A stretch of 40,676 nt of DNA. Source: Deltaproteobacteria bacterium. GTDB taxonomy: Bacteria; Desulfobacterota; Desulfomonilia; UBA1062. The notes beneath the pieces were generated by a model. That model was not told the DNA's origin, did not search any database, and was given only the letters and a program-made list of their open reading frames with translations. How positions within the stretch are numbered: the first letter of the stretch is position 1; every line of letters starts with the position of its first letter. The stretch is taken from NCBI GenBank assembly GCA_023230665.1, contig JALNWY010000006.1, forward strand, positions 1 through 40,676. The letters run 5' to 3'. Shown here piece after piece: positions 23,012-31,601 of this stretch. Position numbers and translations under genes: made by a program.

Positions 23012-24700
23012 TTATCCACCGTGGTGGAGATGGTTGTGCTGCAGATCCATTATTTTTTCCAGACAATTATTCTTGTAGGTATAATCCAGCCCGTTGACAG
23101 CCTGGACGTGCCTGTCGGCGAGGAAATCGGGCGTGGGGTAGTCGCGGATGACTTTGCCCTGGTGCATGACGATGGTTCGGTCGCTCAGGTCCCTGATAAA
23201 ATACATGTCGTGGGTAATGATGATTTTGGTCATTTCCAGTTTTTTGAGGATTTCCAGAAGAAGCTCCTGGCTTTCCGGGTCCAGGCTGGCCGTGGGCTCA
23301 TCAAGGAGCAGGATCTCCGGGTGCATGCTCAGCGCCGCCGCAATTGCCAGCCTTTTTCGCTCGCCGCCGCTCATATTGAGGGGGATGCGGCTTTCATAGC
23401 CTTCCAGTTGGACTCGGTGAAGGGCCTCTTCAATCCTTTTTTCTATCTCGATGGCCGGGAGTTTCATCTGCTGCGGGCCGAAGGCCACTTCCTCCCGGCA
23501 GGATGGGCAAAACAACTGATCGGCGGTATTCTGGAACACCATGCCGACCTGCCGCCAGAGGATTTGACGGCGGCGGCGGTCCATCTTTTCACCCTTGTAG
23601 TAGAAATACCCATCTCCCTGGTTGAGCCCGAGCAGGCATTTGGCAATGGTTGATTTGCCGGCGCCGTTTTCGCCGACGATGGCCAGTGTCTCGCCCGGAT
23701 AAACGGCCAGGTTGATGTCGCTGACCCCTGTGGTCCCGTCGGGGTACTGGTAACTGAAATGCTGCAGTTCGAGGATCGGCTCCCGGGCAACGGCAGGGAC
23801 GTGCACCCCGTTGCGGCCGTGGTCATGGGAGAGATGATGATGATGGTGCGGTACTATCGGTGTGTTTTCATGCCTTCCCCCGCAACAGGCAAAGCGAAAG
23901 GTGAAATCGAGCCCGTGTTCCTTCAGGGAATCCTGGCTGGACACCAGTTCCCTGATGCTGAAGTCATGATGGACCCTGCCGTCCGCAAGGACAATGGCCC
24001 GGTCGCAGATATCGTACAGAAAGAGCAGGTCGTGGTCGATGATGATGAGGGTGCCCGGAAATCCGGCCAGCAGTTCCTGCAGAATCCTTTCCTGCCTGGG
24101 GTCAAGATTGGCAGTCGGCTCGTCAAGGATCAGGACTTCGGGTTTCATGGCCAGAATGGAGGCCAGGGCCGCCCTTTTTTTCTGGCCGTAACTGAGAAGA
24201 TGGGCGGGTTTATACATCAGTTTTTCCAAGCCGACGGTTTCGAGGCATCCCCGGACAAGCTCTTCCACTTCATCGCGCGAGCACCCCTGATTCATCGGAC
24301 CAAATGCCACATTTTCAAAGACGGTGTTGCAGAAGAGATGGTTTTCAGGGTCTTGAAAGAGGATGCCTGTTTCCTGGCGCGGGACCGGCTGGAAGGACGG
24401 GCCGGTTTCCCTTCCCCGGTAACGGATGGAGCCTTTCTGCAGCGGCAGCAGGCCGTTGAGAAGTTTGACCAGGGTCGATTTGCCGGAACCGTTTTTGCCG
24501 ACCAGGGCAAGGCGATCCCCCTTGCCAATGGAAAAGGCTATGTCGGCAAGGGCCTGATTTCCATCGGGATAGACAAAAGACAGGCCCTCTACCTGAAAAA
24601 GAAGTTCGCCGGCGGCAGGGCCGTATCCGTGATAACCGTTGTCGGCGAGATGCATAAAGGGTTCAGACCGAAAGGGTGAAAGTTGCGCTGGAGCACTCAC
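23012..24700 (-). CDS. nikO: Fused double ATP-binding subunit of a nickel/cobalt ECF-type transporter
   Basis: The 562-residue protein is two ABC ATPases in tandem. The first half has Walker A LVGKNGSGKST, signature LLSYGQKKRA and Walker B VLILDEPTANLDP. The second has VGENGAGKST, NMSGGERKRL and ILLLDEPTASLDP. The linker is histidine-rich (HHHHHLSHDHGRNGVH, around residues 290-306), and a second His cluster (HNHLHHGG) ends the protein, suggesting metal sensing or storage. In CbiO/NikO systems one ATPase gene usually forms a homodimer, so a fusion is unusual. The GTG start at 24700 overlaps the stop of nikQ by four bases (GTGA). It powers Ni2+ or Co2+ uptake. Confidence 0.88.
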   Translation of the reverse strand: MSAPAQLSPFRSEPFMHLADNGYHGYGPAAGELLFQVEGLSFVYPDGNQALADIAFSIGKGDRLALVGKNGSGKSTLVKLLNGLLPLQKGSIRYRGRETGPSFQPVPRQETGILFQDPENHLFCNTVFENVAFGPMNQGCSRDEVEELVRGCLETVGLEKLMYKPAHLLSYGQKKRAALASILAMKPEVLILDEPTANLDPRQERILQELLAGFPGTLIIIDHDLLFLYDICDRAIVLADGRVHHDFSIRELVSSQDSLKEHGLDFTFRFACCGGRHENTPIVPHHHHHLSHDHGRNGVHVPAVAREPILELQHFSYQYPDGTTGVSDINLAVYPGETLAIVGENGAGKSTIAKCLLGLNQGDGYFYYKGEKMDRRRRQILWRQVGMVFQNTADQLFCPSCREEVAFGPQQMKLPAIEIEKRIEEALHRVQLEGYESRIPLNMSGGERKRLAIAAALSMHPEILLLDEPTASLDPESQELLLEILKKLEMTKIIITHDMYFIRDLSDRTIVMHQGKVIRDYPTPDFLADRHVQAVNGLDYTYKNNCLEKIMDLQHNHLHHGG

Positions 24701-25643
24701 GGTGAAGGGAAGGAGGGCATCAGCTCAATGAAGAGAAGAATGAAACCGATCATAATCCACATCCCCCCTTTGGCCAAATCCTTTCCATTGATTTCCAGGG
24801 TGTGAAAGGCTGGAAAATTCCCCCTATATCCGCGGCAGAGCATAGCCTCGTAGACTTTCTGGGTGCGGTCATAGGAATTGATGAACAGCATCCCGAAGAA
24901 ATTGCCCATGGTTTTCATGGTCAGGATGTCCGTCCTGGCGGTAAAACCGCGAACCCTCATGCTGCGCAGCATGCGGAGGAGCTCTTGATGGAAGACGAAG
25001 ATGTAGCGATGGCTGAGCAGGATCATCTGGATGATGGGGGAAGGAATCCCGATGCGGGAGAAGCCGTGCAGGGTCGCGGAAAGGGAGGAAGTAGCGAGCA
25101 TCGGTTCCATCAGCAGGGCTATGGCGCAGGCCTTGACGACAATGGTCAGGGCAAGGAGGAACCCGTTCAGGTGAAAGGGGAAGCCGGGCAACAGGGGGAA
25201 GATAAGGAGAATTTCCCCCGGCTGTTCCCTGCTGGTAAAAGGGAGCACCAGGAGAAACATGATCAGAAAACCGGACATTGCGGCAAGACGCTGCAGGCTG
25301 CGCCGCCAGGAAGTCTGCTGGAATACACGGCAAGGATCGAGATCATGAGGGCGGCGGCGCTGCAGACAAGGGTCTTGAGGGAGACGACCAGAAAGCAGTA
25401 CAGGAGAAGCGCGGCGACTTTCACCGCCGGATTCCAGTTATGAAAGAAAGAATCGCGATCGGCATGCTTGTCGAGGGTGGGGATGGACCAGTCCGATGGA
25501 CCTTTGCTGGGAGTCTTCTTTTTCTTCAGAAAGAGAACGGCCAGCAGGATCGCCACTGACAGAACCACCAGGGATGCCGGCAGAATCAATGCCATGCCCG
25601 AGAGATGGATGGAGATCGTGGATTCGGGAAGGGTTTCAGTCAT
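24697..25643 (-). pseudogene. nikQ: Transmembrane T component (CbiQ/NikQ) with a frameshift
   Basis: From ATG 25643 the frame gives an extra N-terminal transmembrane segment (LPASLVVLSVAILLAVLF), then the start of the CbiQ domain (PTLDKHADRDSFFHNWNPAV, LLLYCFLVVSLKTLVCSAAA). At about 25318 the frame would have to slip by one base to continue as SWRRSLQRLAAMSGFLIMFL through the conserved coupling helices MLRSMRVRGFTAR and TQKVYEAMLCRGYRG to 24697. Both halves are otherwise well conserved. Either the gene is inactive, the base is a sequence error, or the ribosome shifts frame. An internal ATG at 25278 could restart translation of the second half. It should couple NikO to NikM. Confidence 0.82.
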
Positions 25644-25676
25644 GGCATTGATTGGATGGGTGCTCCAAATGCAGGA

Positions 25677-26282
25677 CTACCGCAGAACCGAGTGAAGCAG
25701 TTCAGGCTTGACCCGGAAAATAAAAGAGACCGTGAAGGCGGAAACAGCCGCTTCAATGAGTATCACAGGGATATGGGCGGCCAGGGCAAGCTTCGCCACC
25801 CCGATAAAGTCTTCGCCGCTGGTATAGAGAAAGGCGGCGAGAAGAGCGGCGGCAAGCAGAATGCCCAGGCCGCCTGCCAGGGCGCCGGCAATGGTATTGC
25901 GCAGGAGGGTGGTGCCGCGGATCGCCTGAAAAAGAAAACCGCAGAACAGGGCGGGCAGGCCCATCATGATGGCATTGGCCCCCAGGGCGGTGAGACCGCC
26001 GAACTGGAAAAGGATGCTTTGCAGAAAAAGTCCCACGGCAATGCTCAGAAAAGCGGCGGACCCGAGAAGCGCCCCGACGATGCCGGGCATCAGCAGGTGG
26101 ACGCTGGTTGGTCCCAGCGGCAGGTGGATGAGGGAGGCCACAAAAAAGGAAGAGGTGACAACGGCGATTTTCGGCAGATCCTCCTGTCTGATCCTTTTCA
26201 GGCTCAGACCTGCTCCCAGCGCGGTTGCGGCATAAGCGGCCAGGGAAATGGTGGTGGGAAGGACTCCGTCGGATATATGCAT
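25677..26282 (-). CDS. nikM: Substrate-specific membrane subunit of nickel/cobalt ECF transporter
   Basis: The 201-residue product starts with MHISDGVLP, the N-terminal loop in which Met1, His2 and a later His ligate the metal in NikM and CbiM. It continues with about six to seven hydrophobic segments, including VASLIHLPLGPTSVHLLMPG (the second metal-binding His region) and ALGANAIMMGLPALFCGFLF. It determines substrate choice. Nickel is favoured over cobalt because nikR is adjacent and no corrinoid genes are present. It lies between the NikL-like genes and nikQ, with only three bases from the upstream gene. Confidence 0.9.
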   Translation of the reverse strand: MHISDGVLPTTISLAAYAATALGAGLSLKRIRQEDLPKIAVVTSSFFVASLIHLPLGPTSVHLLMPGIVGALLGSAAFLSIAVGLFLQSILFQFGGLTALGANAIMMGLPALFCGFLFQAIRGTTLLRNTIAGALAGGLGILLAAALLAAFLYTSGEDFIGVAKLALAAHIPVILIEAAVSAFTVSFIFRVKPELLHSVLR

Positions 26283-26285
26283 GGC

Positions 26286-26651
26286 TCACTTTTCGGGATT
26301 GCGGTTTTTTCTGCGGGAGGCCATGAAGGCCGCTATCCCGAAAAGGCCGAGAATATAGCCGATCCCGGCAACGGCATCTCTTACCCCCGGTTCCTCGACA
26401 GCCTGGTTCAGGGCGGCGATCTCCCTTTTGATTGTCCTCAACTCCCGGGTGAGCCTGGCTTCATGTTCCTTCAACAGGGCCATGACTTCACGGCAATTTT
26501 CCGGGTCCTCGGAGCTTGCCGCAATCGCGTCATGCACTGCTTCCGGTGTTCCTTCATCCGCCCCGGCCAGAGGCATCGGTGCATGAAAAAGGAAGATAAT
26601 GGTGAAAAAAACAAGAAAACAGGGAACCGGGGCCCGGAAGTTCTTCTGCAT
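26286..26651 (-). CDS. Small membrane-anchored periplasmic protein, C-terminal half of a split NikL
   Basis: The 121-residue product has its own signal peptide (VPCFLVFFTIIFLFHAPMPLAGA), a helical periplasmic region (LLKEHEARLTRELRTIKREI, coiled-coil-like) and a C-terminal transmembrane helix (VAGIGYILGLFGIAAFMASR) with a basic tail. NikL proteins of nickel uptake systems usually end with just such a helix region and membrane anchor, preceded by a carboxypeptidase-like beta domain. Here that beta domain is on the separate preceding gene, seven bases upstream. It is probably an accessory subunit of the nickel transporter. Confidence 0.65.
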   Translation of the reverse strand: MQKNFRAPVPCFLVFFTIIFLFHAPMPLAGADEGTPEAVHDAIAASSEDPENCREVMALLKEHEARLTRELRTIKREIAALNQAVEEPGVRDAVAGIGYILGLFGIAAFMASRRKNRNPEK

Positions 26652-26658
26652 AAGGCTG

Positions 26659-26982
26659 TTACATCTCCGATCCTTTCAGCAGAAAGGTGTTTTTATGGCC
26701 CATCGAGGCGTTTAAAATGATGGTCAGATCTTCCTTTTTCGGCAGGGGAAAATGAAACAGGCCTTTTTCATCGGTTTTTCCCTCCACAAGGGTAACGCCC
26801 TTTTGGTCCTGAACTTCGACCACGCCCCCCTCAACCGGCTTTCCATCAGGGAAATAGCTTTCCGTAAAGACCGTGTTTCCTTCGACGTAGGCAAAAATGT
26901 TGACCTTGTGGGCAAGGGCGACATGTACGGTGCCAAGAAAAAATGCAAGTGCCCACAGGAATATGGACAGGTGATTGCGCAT
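26659..26982 (-). CDS. nikL: Periplasmic NikL-like beta-domain protein
   Basis: The 107-residue product has a signal peptide (IFLWALAFFLGTVHVALA), after which the mature protein begins with HKVNIFAYVEGNTVFTESYF, the characteristic start of NikL proteins with an N-terminal His. It continues with a carboxypeptidase-regulatory-like beta domain (GVVEVQDQKGVTLVEGKTDE, KGLFHFPLP, DLTIILNASMGHKN). It stops where NikL usually continues into a helical linker and membrane anchor; those parts are on the next gene. It probably binds or delivers nickel in the periplasm. Confidence 0.75.
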   Translation of the reverse strand: MRNHLSIFLWALAFFLGTVHVALAHKVNIFAYVEGNTVFTESYFPDGKPVEGGVVEVQDQKGVTLVEGKTDEKGLFHFPLPKKEDLTIILNASMGHKNTFLLKGSEM

Positions 26983-27043
26983 GAGGATTCCTTTGCAATT
27001 GCCGGCAGAAGAGGAGCCTCCGCCGGCAAGAATACATTATTAA

Positions 27044-27850
27044 CTACTTCATATCGGTTGCATGGACCCAGTAGACCGCACCGATCTCAACCGCTTTTTC
27101 AACCCCGTCCCGTTCCAGTTTCCACTCCGCTTCACTGAGGGCGGCAAATCCCCACCACCCTGCCCTGGGCATGGCATAGGAAAAAATTCCGTTGGCATCC
27201 GCCTTGACCACCTGGGTGACGAAGGGGTCGCCGGGCGGTACGACGATTGAAGGGTTGCCCGGCGATTCGTTCAAATATTCAACCTCAACTTCGGCTCCTG
27301 CCGCCGGCTTGCCATTGACCAGGACCTGCCCGGTGAAAAGATTGCCGGTCCACAGGCCGTATGGCCTGGTCAGGGGGATGATCTCGGTTTCCAGGCCGAC
27401 GGCTTCATCCCATCCTGCCTCCAGTCCGAAGGCGTTGACACAGACTTTGGTGTAATGAACGATGAACGCATCTTCCGCCGGCTCCCAGTACGGAGCCGGC
27501 TCCACGTAGAAGGTGTAGTCGCCCGGCCGTTTTATCTCATATTCTGTTTTCCAGGCAGTAAAATCTTCATTCTGGTCAGGAGCCTTCCCTTTTGTCCCGG
27601 TCAGGGCGGGGAGCAGGTCGGTTTTCCGGCCTGCCTGGAGAACGCCGAACTGCTTCGGCTTTGCCATATGCATATAATGGCGTTCCATTGGATGAATGAA
27701 TTTGACGGCGATTTCAATCTTTCTGCCGTCTTCCTGGCTGATGATGTCATCCGAGGGAATGACTGCCCCGAAATGGGCGTGCCCGGTTGCCGACAGTCCC
27801 AACAGACAGGTCAGGCCAACGGCCTGGAACAGAATGTGCTTCGGAAGCAT
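27044..27850 (-). CDS. nikK: Periplasmic NikK-like protein (DUF4198)
   Basis: The 268-residue protein has a signal peptide (LFQAVGLTCLLGLSATGHA) directly followed by HFGAVIPSDD, so the mature protein starts with a histidine as in NikK. The DUF4198 beta-rich body includes VKFIHPMERHYMHMAKPKQF (several His and Met, possibly metal ligands), PGDYTFYVEPAPYWEPAEDA, and a C-terminal Ig-like half with GKPAAGAEVEVEYLNE and MPRAGWWGFAALSEAEW. It is the first gene of the nickel operon and likely the initial periplasmic metal-binding component. A promoter at 27924-27952 drives the operon. Confidence 0.82.
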   Translation of the reverse strand: MLPKHILFQAVGLTCLLGLSATGHAHFGAVIPSDDIISQEDGRKIEIAVKFIHPMERHYMHMAKPKQFGVLQAGRKTDLLPALTGTKGKAPDQNEDFTAWKTEYEIKRPGDYTFYVEPAPYWEPAEDAFIVHYTKVCVNAFGLEAGWDEAVGLETEIIPLTRPYGLWTGNLFTGQVLVNGKPAAGAEVEVEYLNESPGNPSIVVPPGDPFVTQVVKADANGIFSYAMPRAGWWGFAALSEAEWKLERDGVEKAVEIGAVYWVHATDMK

Positions 27851-27897
27851 GGGTTCCTCTTAGTAAATTTTGCATAAAATCATTTAACGGGAACGAA

Positions 27898-27924
27898 ATG
27901 TTACGAATTGCTGATTTGTATTAC
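27898..27924 (-). promoter_or_regulatory. Possible NikR operator
   Basis: ATGTTAC (27898-27904) and GTATTAC (27918-27924), separated by 13 bases, loosely resemble the GTRTTAC-spacer-GTAAYAC NikR sites described for non-enteric proteobacteria. The dyad is imperfect, but the site abuts the nikK promoter -10 box, the expected place for NikR repression. Confidence 0.3.
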
Positions 27925-27952
27925 CATTAGCACTGTCACGGTCAGCCGTCAA
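27924..27952 (-). promoter_or_regulatory. Probable promoter of the nickel uptake operon
   Basis: On the minus strand TTGACG (27952-27947) and TAATGG (27929-27924) are 17 bases apart, about 75 bases before the nikK start codon. Confidence 0.5.
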
Positions 27953-28038
27953 CACTTTATTGAAGAAAATATGATTGCCACCAGTCATCGGCAATATACC
28001 GGCTGTGCGAAGAACAATGCCGTCCTGTCGACTGCCCG

Positions 28039-28074
28039 GAGAAATCTCCCTGCGACGCGGACTTGATTTCTCCC
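28039..28074 (+). repeat. Dispersed palindromic repeat, copy 2
   Basis: GAGAAATCTCCCTGC ... GGACTTG followed by ATTTCTCCC closely matches the element at 9540-9577 and lies in the nikK-nikR intergenic region, upstream of nikR. Confidence 0.5.
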
Positions 28075-28187
28075 CACGCTGTTCTTTATGGATTGGGCCT
28101 TGAATGGTATATGTGCATAATCTGTTGGGTCGGGGTATGATTCTCCCCAATGGTTATTCACAGGCACGATACCGACAAGGAGGAAAT

Positions 28188-28607
28188 ATGGCTGAGCTTG
28201 TTCGTTTCTCGGTTTCCATGGATGTCCAATTGCTGGAACGCTTTGACAAACTCATTGAGGTCAAGGGATACAGCAACCGCTCCGAGGCCGTCCGGGATCT
28301 GATCCGCAATGCCCTGGTGGAAGAGCAGTGGTCGCACGAAGACGAAGAGGCCGTAGGCGCCGTTTCCTTGCTCTATGACCACCACACCAGAGAACTATCT
28401 GATAAACTTATTGAGCACCAGCACTCCCATCACCAGGAAATTGTTTCCGCCCTTCATGTCCATTTGGACGCCCATCATTGCTTGGAGGTGGTGGTTATCA
28501 AGGGTAAGGCAGGGAAGATCAAGCAGTTGGCGGAAGAGATGATCGGAACCAAGGGCGTCAAGCATGGGCGCCTGATGGCAACCACAACCGGCAGGGATAT
28601 AGTATGA
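28188..28607 (+). CDS. nikR: Nickel-responsive transcriptional repressor NikR
   Basis: The 139-residue protein has an N-terminal ribbon-helix-helix DNA-binding domain (RFSVSMDVQLLERFDKLIEV, YSNRSEAVRDLIRNAL) and a C-terminal ACT-like nickel-binding domain. The metal residues are visible: His in SALHVHLDAHHCLEVVVIKG (H-x-H, then H-H-C), and an additional His cluster IEHQHSHHQEIV. AAGGAGG lies five bases before ATG 28188. It is divergent from the nik operon and, by family knowledge, represses it when nickel is plentiful. Length is normal for the family. Confidence 0.93.
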   Translation: MAELVRFSVSMDVQLLERFDKLIEVKGYSNRSEAVRDLIRNALVEEQWSHEDEEAVGAVSLLYDHHTRELSDKLIEHQHSHHQEIVSALHVHLDAHHCLEVVVIKGKAGKIKQLAEEMIGTKGVKHGRLMATTTGRDIV

Positions 28608-28766
28608 ACCGGAACTGCGGGAACGCCTCAGATGTGACGTGAATTGTTCGCAACCGGAACCGAACGTGAGAAGTGTGTAGAGAGTCGCGGAATGATATGC
28701 GGCTTATGCGAGGAAATACATGCCGGGAAAGACTGCACATCCATTGGCTTGGTTTTCGGGGAAACT

Positions 28767-29849
28767 TCACTGATTTTCATCTATGCTCTGCACTCCTTCC
28801 ATCATCAATCCCATGAAATCTCCAAGGGGAGGCGCGTTGCCGAGGACATCGGGAATCCCTTTGATGTAGCTGAAATGTCCGCTCTTCAGCCCCATGATTG
28901 CGTAAACGGCTTCCTTTTTGCGCAACTTCTGGTAACCGGCGTAGACAATTTCGCCCTCCCTGAAAAAGACCATTCCTCGCCCTTTTTCCGGAGTAATGTC
29001 CATGGTCCCTGTTTTCCGGGCGGCATTAATCAACTGGAACAGGTCAACGGGCGATATTTCGGAAAGTTCGCCGGTCATGCCCGAGGCAATATTCCCCGAT
29101 TTGAACGTCATTTCCTGGGCGCGGTCTACCAGCAGCTTGAACAAAAACATCTGCAGCACCGGATATTTTTTCAGAATTTCTTTAAAATTCTTTATGCTGA
29201 GCAGGGCCAGCTTCACGGTGTTGAGGGAAACAATCGTGTGCGAAAACGGCTGCGCCGAAAGCAGGCTGATTTCTCCGAACATCTCCCCTTCCCCAAGGAC
29301 GGCCAGTTGAGAGCCGCTGTCCGTTCTCACCTCGACCTGGCCCTCCAATATTATGAAAAAATTGGTGCCGGGAGATCCTTTCTTGACGACCAGCTTGCCA
29401 AAAGGAATGGTCTTGAAGTCGAGGAGCAGGGTAATGTCCGCCAGGGCATCGTCTTCGAGAGGATCAAATAATTTGATTTTACGGAGAACCCCGAAGTACT
29501 TTTGAAGATGCTGTTTCCGGCGCTTTGCTTCAGCTTCTTCGAGCAGCTTCATCTGCAGCGTGGAAAAATCCTTATCCTTTTTGTACTCGAAATGGATTAA
29601 CCCTTCGCAGCCGCCGCAATCCCACCTGGTTTTCTGGACAGAGCCTTGTGGAAATCCCTTGAAAATTTCCCTGGAGCCGACAATGGATGCTATTTTCCGG
29701 GCAAGGTAAAGACAGCCGGGCTTGAAATCTGACAGAGAAAGTCCATAATTTTCAACCTTTATTTCATCACCCGCTTTATACAGGGGGCATGAATCCTCGT
29801 TGACAATTATGAATATTGCGTCCCGGAACTGTTCTTCTTTTTTCTTCAT
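28767..29849 (-). CDS. Three-module regulator: TIGR04076-like, cNMP-binding, DUF4388
   Basis: The 360-residue protein starts with a Cys-containing domain like TIGR04076 proteins (CPLYKAGDEIKVEN, then WDCGGCEGLIHFEY near residues 75-88). A cyclic-nucleotide-binding domain occupies about 125-240 (VVKKGSPGTNFFIILEGQVE, GEMFGEISLLSAQP). A C-terminal DUF4388 (PATAN-like) region covers 255-345 (LSEISPVDLFQLINAARKTG, GMVFFREGEIVYAGYQ). There is no DNA-binding domain, so it probably signals by protein contact. I cannot tell cAMP, cGMP or a non-binding version. The gene stands alone. The combination is unusual to my knowledge. Confidence 0.75.
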   Translation of the reverse strand: MKKKEEQFRDAIFIIVNEDSCPLYKAGDEIKVENYGLSLSDFKPGCLYLARKIASIVGSREIFKGFPQGSVQKTRWDCGGCEGLIHFEYKKDKDFSTLQMKLLEEAEAKRRKQHLQKYFGVLRKIKLFDPLEDDALADITLLLDFKTIPFGKLVVKKGSPGTNFFIILEGQVEVRTDSGSQLAVLGEGEMFGEISLLSAQPFSHTIVSLNTVKLALLSIKNFKEILKKYPVLQMFLFKLLVDRAQEMTFKSGNIASGMTGELSEISPVDLFQLINAARKTGTMDITPEKGRGMVFFREGEIVYAGYQKLRKKEAVYAIMGLKSGHFSYIKGIPDVLGNAPPLGDFMGLMMEGVQSIDENQ

Positions 29850-30005
29850 GATGGGCTCTGATTGTTTAATGCATGCTCAAAAATCCTTTTTGCCGGATAA
29901 TTGGCTGGAAAGGCAGGTAATCTTTCATCAACGGTCTTCCGCAATACACTGCAGGCCTGAATCTGGTATGTTTCGAGTCATCCTCGCCAAAACATTGACA
30001 AGGGA

Positions 30006-30434
30006 TTACTCGTTCCCCTTCAAAAACGGGTTATACTTATCAGGAAAACGGGATGTTTCTTCATTGATTTCAAATGGAAGGTTTTCAGGCAGTTTCAATC
30101 CATTCTCCGCTGATCCTTCTCTTGCCTGATGCAGTAAAATCATTTCCAGCGACAACAGACTTTCAAAAGACATTGCAGTAAAATGGAGAGCAATGCCTTC
30201 ATCTTCCTGACGCACAACTTTAGCCAACGCCTCCAATGTCAGATGCACATTCCTCCCTTTCTGAGTGAGACGTACATAACACTGGTCGTCAACATTGTGG
30301 GGAAATTCTCCAACCACAAACATCCCGCTCAACGAGATATTTTTTATCTGGCATTCATTATACATCTCGGTAAAGAAATCCATCTGAACCTGGCGCTCGA
30401 AATGAATACGCTTATAACGCCTCTGTTCCCGCAC
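30006..30434 (-). CDS. PilZ-domain protein
   Basis: The 142-residue product begins with the c-di-GMP-binding RxxxR-type motif (EQRRYKRIHFERQVQM) and later has IKNISLSGMFVVGE, matching the (D/N)xSxxG motif of PilZ domains with Asn in place of Asp. Strands continue to VVRQEDEGIALHFTAM, and the last 45 residues are a low-complexity tail. It likely binds c-di-GMP and acts on an unknown partner. It follows the propeller pseudogene by 27 bases on the same strand. Confidence 0.82.
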   Translation of the reverse strand: MREQRRYKRIHFERQVQMDFFTEMYNECQIKNISLSGMFVVGEFPHNVDDQCYVRLTQKGRNVHLTLEALAKVVRQEDEGIALHFTAMSFESLLSLEMILLHQAREGSAENGLKLPENLPFEINEETSRFPDKYNPFLKGNE

Positions 30435-30461
30435 CGCATTTTCCTCCTTATGGCCTGTCCG

Positions 30462-31421
30462 TCAGTTGACAACAGGAACAATCATCAGCGGCAGGTTCAT
30501 TCCATCTGCAGGGGCTTGATATATCTGCTGCGAAGCGCCGACGGCGATAAAGGAATAATTGCTGGCGGTGATTTCAACCAGGTTCGTGCTTGTCCCGGAT
30601 TCGAGCCTGGTCCACTCGGCGCCATCACCGGAATACAGTATCGCTCCGCCATCCCCGACTATGACGAAATGGCCGTAGGCGAAATGGATGCCGGAAAGGT
30701 TTGCAGTTACTCCCGAATCCTTGGACATCCACGTCGTTCCATCCCTGCTGACAAGGATGACTCCATTTTTCCCCACGGCAACATACAGCAGATTGCCATA
30801 CGCCACGGACGACAAATCATCGCTGACACCTGAGTCGTGTTCAGTCCACACTTCACCGTCCGGGGAAGTCAGGATCGTACCTGCACCGCCAACGGCAACA
30901 AAGAGTCCGACCCCGTATTCCATTCCATAAAGCCATGCGCTGGTGGGGGTTGCGTATTCGGACCAGTTGATCCCGTCCGTGGATTTTACGACTTTTCCCC
31001 CTGAACCACCTGCCAGAAACAAGCCGCCGCCGTACGCAGCGCAGGACAGAGTAGAGCCTGTTACTCCTGCCCCTTGCCGCTCCCATGTCGAACCATCTTC
31101 TGAAGATAATATCTCACCCCCGGAGCCGGTGACGATGAACATTTCTTTCCCTTAGGCAGCGCCAGAGAGCAGGGCTGTTGAGCCTGAGGCCGCTTGCTCC
31201 CAGGTCTCGCCATCATCTGATCTGAGTATCGTCCCCGCGGGGTCGTGGCCTATGGCCACAAAAACATTCTTGCCGAAAACACTATCGCCCAGAAACCCGG
31301 CCCCCCTGTCATGGCGCAATAACCACGTATCCAGGTCAACATGCTTGCAATACCCAATGACAGAGGCCCCTGCAAAATGTCCTCGCCGACAAAGGCAAAC
31401 AGGCCCGGTTACAATGAACAA
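30462..31421 (-). pseudogene. Beta-propeller-like (YCF48/BNR-type repeat) gene with in-frame TAA and missing 5' end
   Basis: From about 31345 down to 30462 one frame encodes repeats of about 40 residues: VFVAIG-DPAGTILRSDDGETW, MFIVTGSGGEILSSEDGSTW, LFLAGGSGGKVVKSTDGINW, LFVAVGGAGTILTSPDGEVW, LYVAVGKNGVILVSRDGTTW and FVIVGDGGAILYSGDGAEW. A TAA at about 31152 replaces a conserved Tyr between repeats (GAA-stop-GKEM, compare CAAYGGGL and VAYGNLL). Upstream of about 31345 the frame degenerates: GLFAFVGEDIL appears in another frame, so the start is lost or frameshifted. An ATG at 31142 could produce a 226-residue truncated protein, but without a signal peptide. Confidence 0.75.
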
Positions 31422-31569
31422 CTGTTTTAGGGTATCAATACAGGAAAAAAAAAGTCAAGTTTTGTCGTAATTATGCATGGTAATCTCAACATAGACGCAC
31501 TCCTGGCCGGCAAACCTGAATTTGAGAGGGAGAGTTTTCAATTTGATGTTTGTAATGGCAATAATAAGG

Positions 31570-31599
31570 TTGGCTTCTGCACAAATACCGGGCTATACT
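31570..31599 (+). promoter_or_regulatory. Promoter of the methyltransferase gene
   Basis: TTGGCT (31570-31575) and TATACT (31594-31599) are separated by 18 bases and lie 52 bases upstream of the methyltransferase start. Confidence 0.6.
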
Positions 31600-31601
31600 T
31601 T

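Noticed and set aside
25605..26720. Long plus-strand open frame (371 codons) opposite nikM and the NikL-like genes
   Set aside because: Low-complexity Gly/Gln/Lys/Asp translation without motifs; the minus strand has clear nikM and NikL motifs.
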